A stretch of DNA of 64,000 nt from an uncultured Paracoccaceae bacterium (GTDB lineage Bacteria; Pseudomonadota; Alphaproteobacteria; Rhodobacterales; Rhodobacteraceae), in NCBI GenBank assembly GCA_947495795.1, contig CANMAI010000001.1:62001-126000 (forward strand). Reading direction: 5' to 3'. The notes below the pieces were generated by a model. It was given only the letters and a program-made list of their open reading frames with translations. It was not told the DNA's origin and ran no database searches. Positions within the stretch are counted from its first letter, which is position 1; each line of letters begins with the position of its first letter. Both the position numbers and the translations under genes were made by a program. Shown piece after piece: positions 61,352 through 64,000 of this stretch.

Positions 61352-63751
61352 ATGCTAAACTGGGTTTCAAGGTCAGCACGCTTTTTGCGAGCGCGGATTG
61401 CCTTTGCCCTTGGCCTGCATGAGCTTGACCACAGCCATCTGGGCGAGGATTCGGCCAACAGGATGCGGCGGGAACAGATGCGCGGCTCTATCGAGCAGAT
61501 GCGCGTGTTTCTGGTGGGCAACACGTTTTTCGCGCCCACGCTTTCCTATCAGGCCTGGGGGATGGGGATCGACAATATTGTGATCGCCTGGACGATTGCG
61601 ATGCTCGCCTTCTCCTGGGCGTTATATTTCTCGTGGAATACGACCTACCGGACCGATGGAAATATCGGGGACTATCGGCGTTTCATTCTGGAAACCTACG
61701 CCAATTCGGGGATGTGGAGCCTTGGGATGCTGCTCTTCTATCCCTACGTGAACGGAGACCAGAAAACCATTCTGGTGACGATCATGGCCGGTGGCCTGGC
61801 GCTTGGCACGGTTGGATTTTCCCGCACACCGCCGGCTGCATTCGCGTTTCTCGGGGTGCAGACCGTCTTTAGCGTTGGGATCGCGTTTGGCACAGGAGTG
61901 GTGACGGGATCTGGCACCGATTACACGATAGCGCTGCTGGCGTTGGCGGCGGGTGGCGGCATCTTCAATGCGGTGCTGGAACGGGCCAAATCCTCCATGA
62001 AGGCGTTCAACGATCATGAGCAGCTGGCCGAAAAAAGCGATGTGGTGGATCTTCTGCTCAAGGACTACGAGGCACAGGCGACCGAGTGGTTCTGGCAGAC
62101 AGATGCGGCAGGGTTTCTGCTGCGCGCACCGCAACAGGTTCTTGATATGCTGGGGGTTGCCCATGCGGATATGGATAGGGGCCACCTTCTGACCCTGTTG
62201 GGAAAATGTACGACCGAAGAGGGGAAGGGCGCCCTTGAGCGACTGGACGTGGCAGCGCGCGGGAAAGAGGATTTTCACGACGTTACCCTGCCGATTGTGG
62301 ATGTGCGGGACGGAACGCGGCGCTGGATCATGATACGGGGGCGCCCCCTCTTTGAAGGCGGGCGCTTTACCGGTTACCGTGGCATCTGCGCGGACGCGAC
62401 CGCCACGGCCGAGGCCAAGAAGCAGGTAGAGTATCTTGCCAGCCACGATGTGCTGACGGGCTTGCACAACCGCAACACCATCAAGGAGCACGTGTCCACG
62501 CTCAATGGGGAGCAGGACAATGTGGCCGTTCTGCTGATTGATCTCGACGGGTTCAAGCAGGTGAATGACAGTTACGGGCACGGGACGGGCGACGATCTGC
62601 TGCGGATCGTGGCCAGGCGACTGGAAAACGCCACCGGGGAGCATGATCTCGTGGCACGGCTTGGCGGCGACGAGTTTCTCGTGATGCTCCGGACGGACCC
62701 GGAGGTGTATCTGCCAAATCTGATGAAGGTGGGCCGAAGGCTGGTGGATATCCTTTCCGAGCCCTACCGGATCGGCCATTTCGAACTGACGATATCGGCT
62801 TCCATCGGGCTTGCGCAATTTCCGGAGGATGCGGCCAGCGGGGACGACCTGCTGATCATGGCGGATCTGGCGCTTTATGCGGCCAAGAACGGCGGGCGCA
62901 ACCAGTGCGTGGCCTTCTGCCCCGGCATGCAGGAGGGCATGCAGAAGCGCATGATCGTGATCAACCGTCTGAAGCGGGCGATCAAGCGGGACGAGATCCT
63001 TCTCTACTATCAGCCACAGTATTCCCTGATCGACGATCAGTTGGTTGGCCTGGAGGCGCTGGCGCGATGGTCGGACGCCGAACTGGGGATTGTGGGCCCC
63101 GATATCTTCATTCCGATTGCCGAAGAAACGGGCCTGATCGAAGAACTGGGCGAACAGCTTTTGCGGCGAGCCTGCCTCGATGCGCTGAAATGGCCGGTGG
63201 CCGACGGCTCGGACAGCAAGCCTGTTGTGTCCGTCAATCTTTCGCCTGTGCAGTTCAGCCGCGGGGATACTGCGCAGATGGTGCGACGGGTGATCGCCGA
63301 AACGGGGCTGGAGGGTGGGCGGCTGGAGGTGGAGATTACCGAGGGCGTTCTGATCTCCGATACGGAGAAGGTGGCCGATACTCTGCTGGAGCTGACAAGC
63401 CTTGGCGTGAATGTGGCCCTCGACGATTTCGGGACGGGCTATTCCTCGCTCAGGTATCTGCGTTCCCTGCCGCTGAACAGGCTGAAGATCGACAAATCCT
63501 TTGTGATGGATCTGAGCGAAACATCGGCGCAGCCGATTGCCAACTCGATCATCCAACTGGGTGAAAGCCTTGGACTTTCGGTGATTGCGGAGGGTGTGGA
63601 AACGGTGGAGCAGCGCGACATTCTGGCGAGCCTTGGCTGCCATGACGCACAAGGCTACCTCTACTCACCGCCCGTTCCGGCAGATCAGGTAGAAGAGCTG
63701 ATCAGGGCATCCCGCTTGCGGGCTGCGGATCAGGCGCAGCGCGGTGCCTGA
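61352..63751 (+). CDS. PAS-GGDEF-EAL bifunctional c-di-GMP protein
   Basis: A 799-residue protein. Residues about 60-215 contain five membrane helices (IVIAWTIAMLAFSWALYFSW, YANSGMWSLGMLLFYPYV, ILVTIMAGGLALGTVGF, AFLGVQTVFSVGIAFGTGVV, YTIALLALAAGGGIFNAVL). A PAS domain follows (ATEWFWQTDAAGFLLRAPQQ), then GGDEF (LTGLHNRNTIKEHVSTL; VARLGGDEFLVML) and EAL (LVGLEALARWSDAELG; LDDFGTGYSSLRYLRSL; VIAEGVETVEQRDILA). Both active-site signatures are intact. The start at 61352 has only a distant GAGG. It is convergent with an AraC-type gene. Confidence 0.92.
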   Translation: MLNWVSRSARFLRARIAFALGLHELDHSHLGEDSANRMRREQMRGSIEQMRVFLVGNTFFAPTLSYQAWGMGIDNIVIAWTIAMLAFSWALYFSWNTTYRTDGNIGDYRRFILETYANSGMWSLGMLLFYPYVNGDQKTILVTIMAGGLALGTVGFSRTPPAAFAFLGVQTVFSVGIAFGTGVVTGSGTDYTIALLALAAGGGIFNAVLERAKSSMKAFNDHEQLAEKSDVVDLLLKDYEAQATEWFWQTDAAGFLLRAPQQVLDMLGVAHADMDRGHLLTLLGKCTTEEGKGALERLDVAARGKEDFHDVTLPIVDVRDGTRRWIMIRGRPLFEGGRFTGYRGICADATATAEAKKQVEYLASHDVLTGLHNRNTIKEHVSTLNGEQDNVAVLLIDLDGFKQVNDSYGHGTGDDLLRIVARRLENATGEHDLVARLGGDEFLVMLRTDPEVYLPNLMKVGRRLVDILSEPYRIGHFELTISASIGLAQFPEDAASGDDLLIMADLALYAAKNGGRNQCVAFCPGMQEGMQKRMIVINRLKRAIKRDEILLYYQPQYSLIDDQLVGLEALARWSDAELGIVGPDIFIPIAEETGLIEELGEQLLRRACLDALKWPVADGSDSKPVVSVNLSPVQFSRGDTAQMVRRVIAETGLEGGRLEVEITEGVLISDTEKVADTLLELTSLGVNVALDDFGTGYSSLRYLRSLPLNRLKIDKSFVMDLSETSAQPIANSIIQLGESLGLSVIAEGVETVEQRDILASLGCHDAQGYLYSPPVPADQVEELIRASRLRAADQAQRGA

Positions 63752-63762
63752 GGCGGGGGGCT

Positions 63763-64000
63763 TCAGCCCGCGTTGCGCAGCCTGTCCGGTGTGGTGCCCG
63801 TCCATTCCTGAAAAGCGCGAAAGAAGGAATTGGGCTCCGCATAGCCGATGAGAAAGGCAATCTCTGCCGTGCTCAGGCGGGTGTTCCTGAGGTAGTGGCG
63901 AGCAAGCTTTTCGCGCAAGGCACTGAGTTCCGCCTGAAAGCTGGTGCCTTCGGCTGCAAGGCGGCGCTGAAGGGTGCGGGCGCTGACGCCGAGCTTGCGG
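63763..64000 (-). CDS. AraC family transcriptional regulator, 3' part
   Basis: Only the C-terminal 78 residues are inside the window; the gene continues past base 64000. They form the double helix-turn-helix of an AraC/XylS regulator: the first helix-turn-helix ends in LGVSARTLQRRLAAEGTSFQ, then ELSALREKLARHYLRNTRLS, TAEIAFLIGYAEPNSFFRAF and QEWTGTTPDRLRNAG, the typical C-terminus of the 'AraC_E'-type group. Whether it controls the convergent c-di-GMP gene is unknown. Confidence 0.88.
   Translation of the reverse strand, partial: RKLGVSARTLQRRLAAEGTSFQAELSALREKLARHYLRNTRLSTAEIAFLIGYAEPNSFFRAFQEWTGTTPDRLRNAG

Noticed and set aside
1-64000. CRISPR arrays, tRNA or rRNA genes, complete insertion sequences
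   Set aside because: Reading both strands of all intergenic stretches showed no regularly spaced direct repeats with spacers, no tRNA-like cloverleaf with a T-loop consensus and no transposase gene.

Overview
The window reads as a chromosomal segment of an alphaproteobacterium, most likely Rhodobacterales (Roseobacter group). The evidence is the urtABCDE-ureDABC-ureEFG urea locus, the four-gene Anbu proteasome-like operon, the kdsD-lptC-lptA-lptB-hpf-ptsN block, the short-form RNase D, and a GT14 protein with a long C-terminal extension of a kind I associate with Rhodobacteraceae. No plasmid origin, rRNA, tRNA, CRISPR array or complete insertion sequence was seen. The assignment rests on recognising families by eye; no search was run.

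Layout. (1) 1-4.1 kb: the 3' part of a class III aminotransferase, a DUF2794 gene, a gamma-glutamyltransferase-family gene and an L,D-transpeptidase lipoprotein. (2) 4.3-8.2 kb: the Anbu operon (circularly permuted ATP-grasp, alpha-E, transglutaminase, Anbu peptidase). (3) 8.6-20.9 kb: urea uptake by an ABC transporter and urease with its nickel chaperones. Two small antisense genes and an outer-membrane MipA-like gene are lodged inside it. (4) 21-25.4 kb: a subtilase diverging from a class III nucleotide cyclase/TPR protein. The cyclase is followed 20 bases later by a PAP2/haloperoxidase-like protein that begins with eight perfect Asn-Phe-Ser repeats. (5) 25.5-35.5 kb: surface polysaccharide genes (KpsM-like permease, cysQ, kdsB, galU, galE and four glycosyltransferases). 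(6) 35.5-40.3 kb, minus strand: ptsN, hpf, lptB, lptA, lptC, kdsD, rnd. Kdo is made with kdsD here and kdsB in the previous block. (7) 40.5-46.2 kb: a carnitine-type BKACE/dehydrogenase pair, a serine hydrolase, an MFS transporter and moeA. (8) 46.2-52.9 kb: a tandem-ABM protein diverging from a LysR regulator, a nucleoside-hydrolase remnant, a flavin monooxygenase and a membrane pentapeptide-repeat protein. (9) 53-56.9 kb: recQ, a Sel1-like secreted protein and a frameshifted EF-G remnant. (10) 57-64 kb: two c-di-GMP turnover proteins on either side of an LRR/immunity-like pair, then the 3' end of an AraC regulator.

Three families of intergenic repeats run through the segment. Family A (1.1, 8.2, 25.4 kb) has nested inverted repeats ending in TAAAGCGTTTC; in two copies that end supplies the stop codon of a gene. 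Family B (11.5, 55.1, 56.05 kb) has the palindrome GGTGGGT-n-ACCCACC followed by CTACG; it sits at gene edges and at the breakpoint of the EF-G remnant. Family C (46.4, 50.9 kb) is a unit of about 140 bases combining 11-base TACCAAACCC iterons with a second inverted repeat. The iteron alone occurs three times between ureA and ureB. In all three places the iteron points towards the downstream gene.

The most unusual items are the NFS-repeat haloperoxidase-like protein next to a nucleotide cyclase, repeat family C, and the small antisense genes inside the urea operon.
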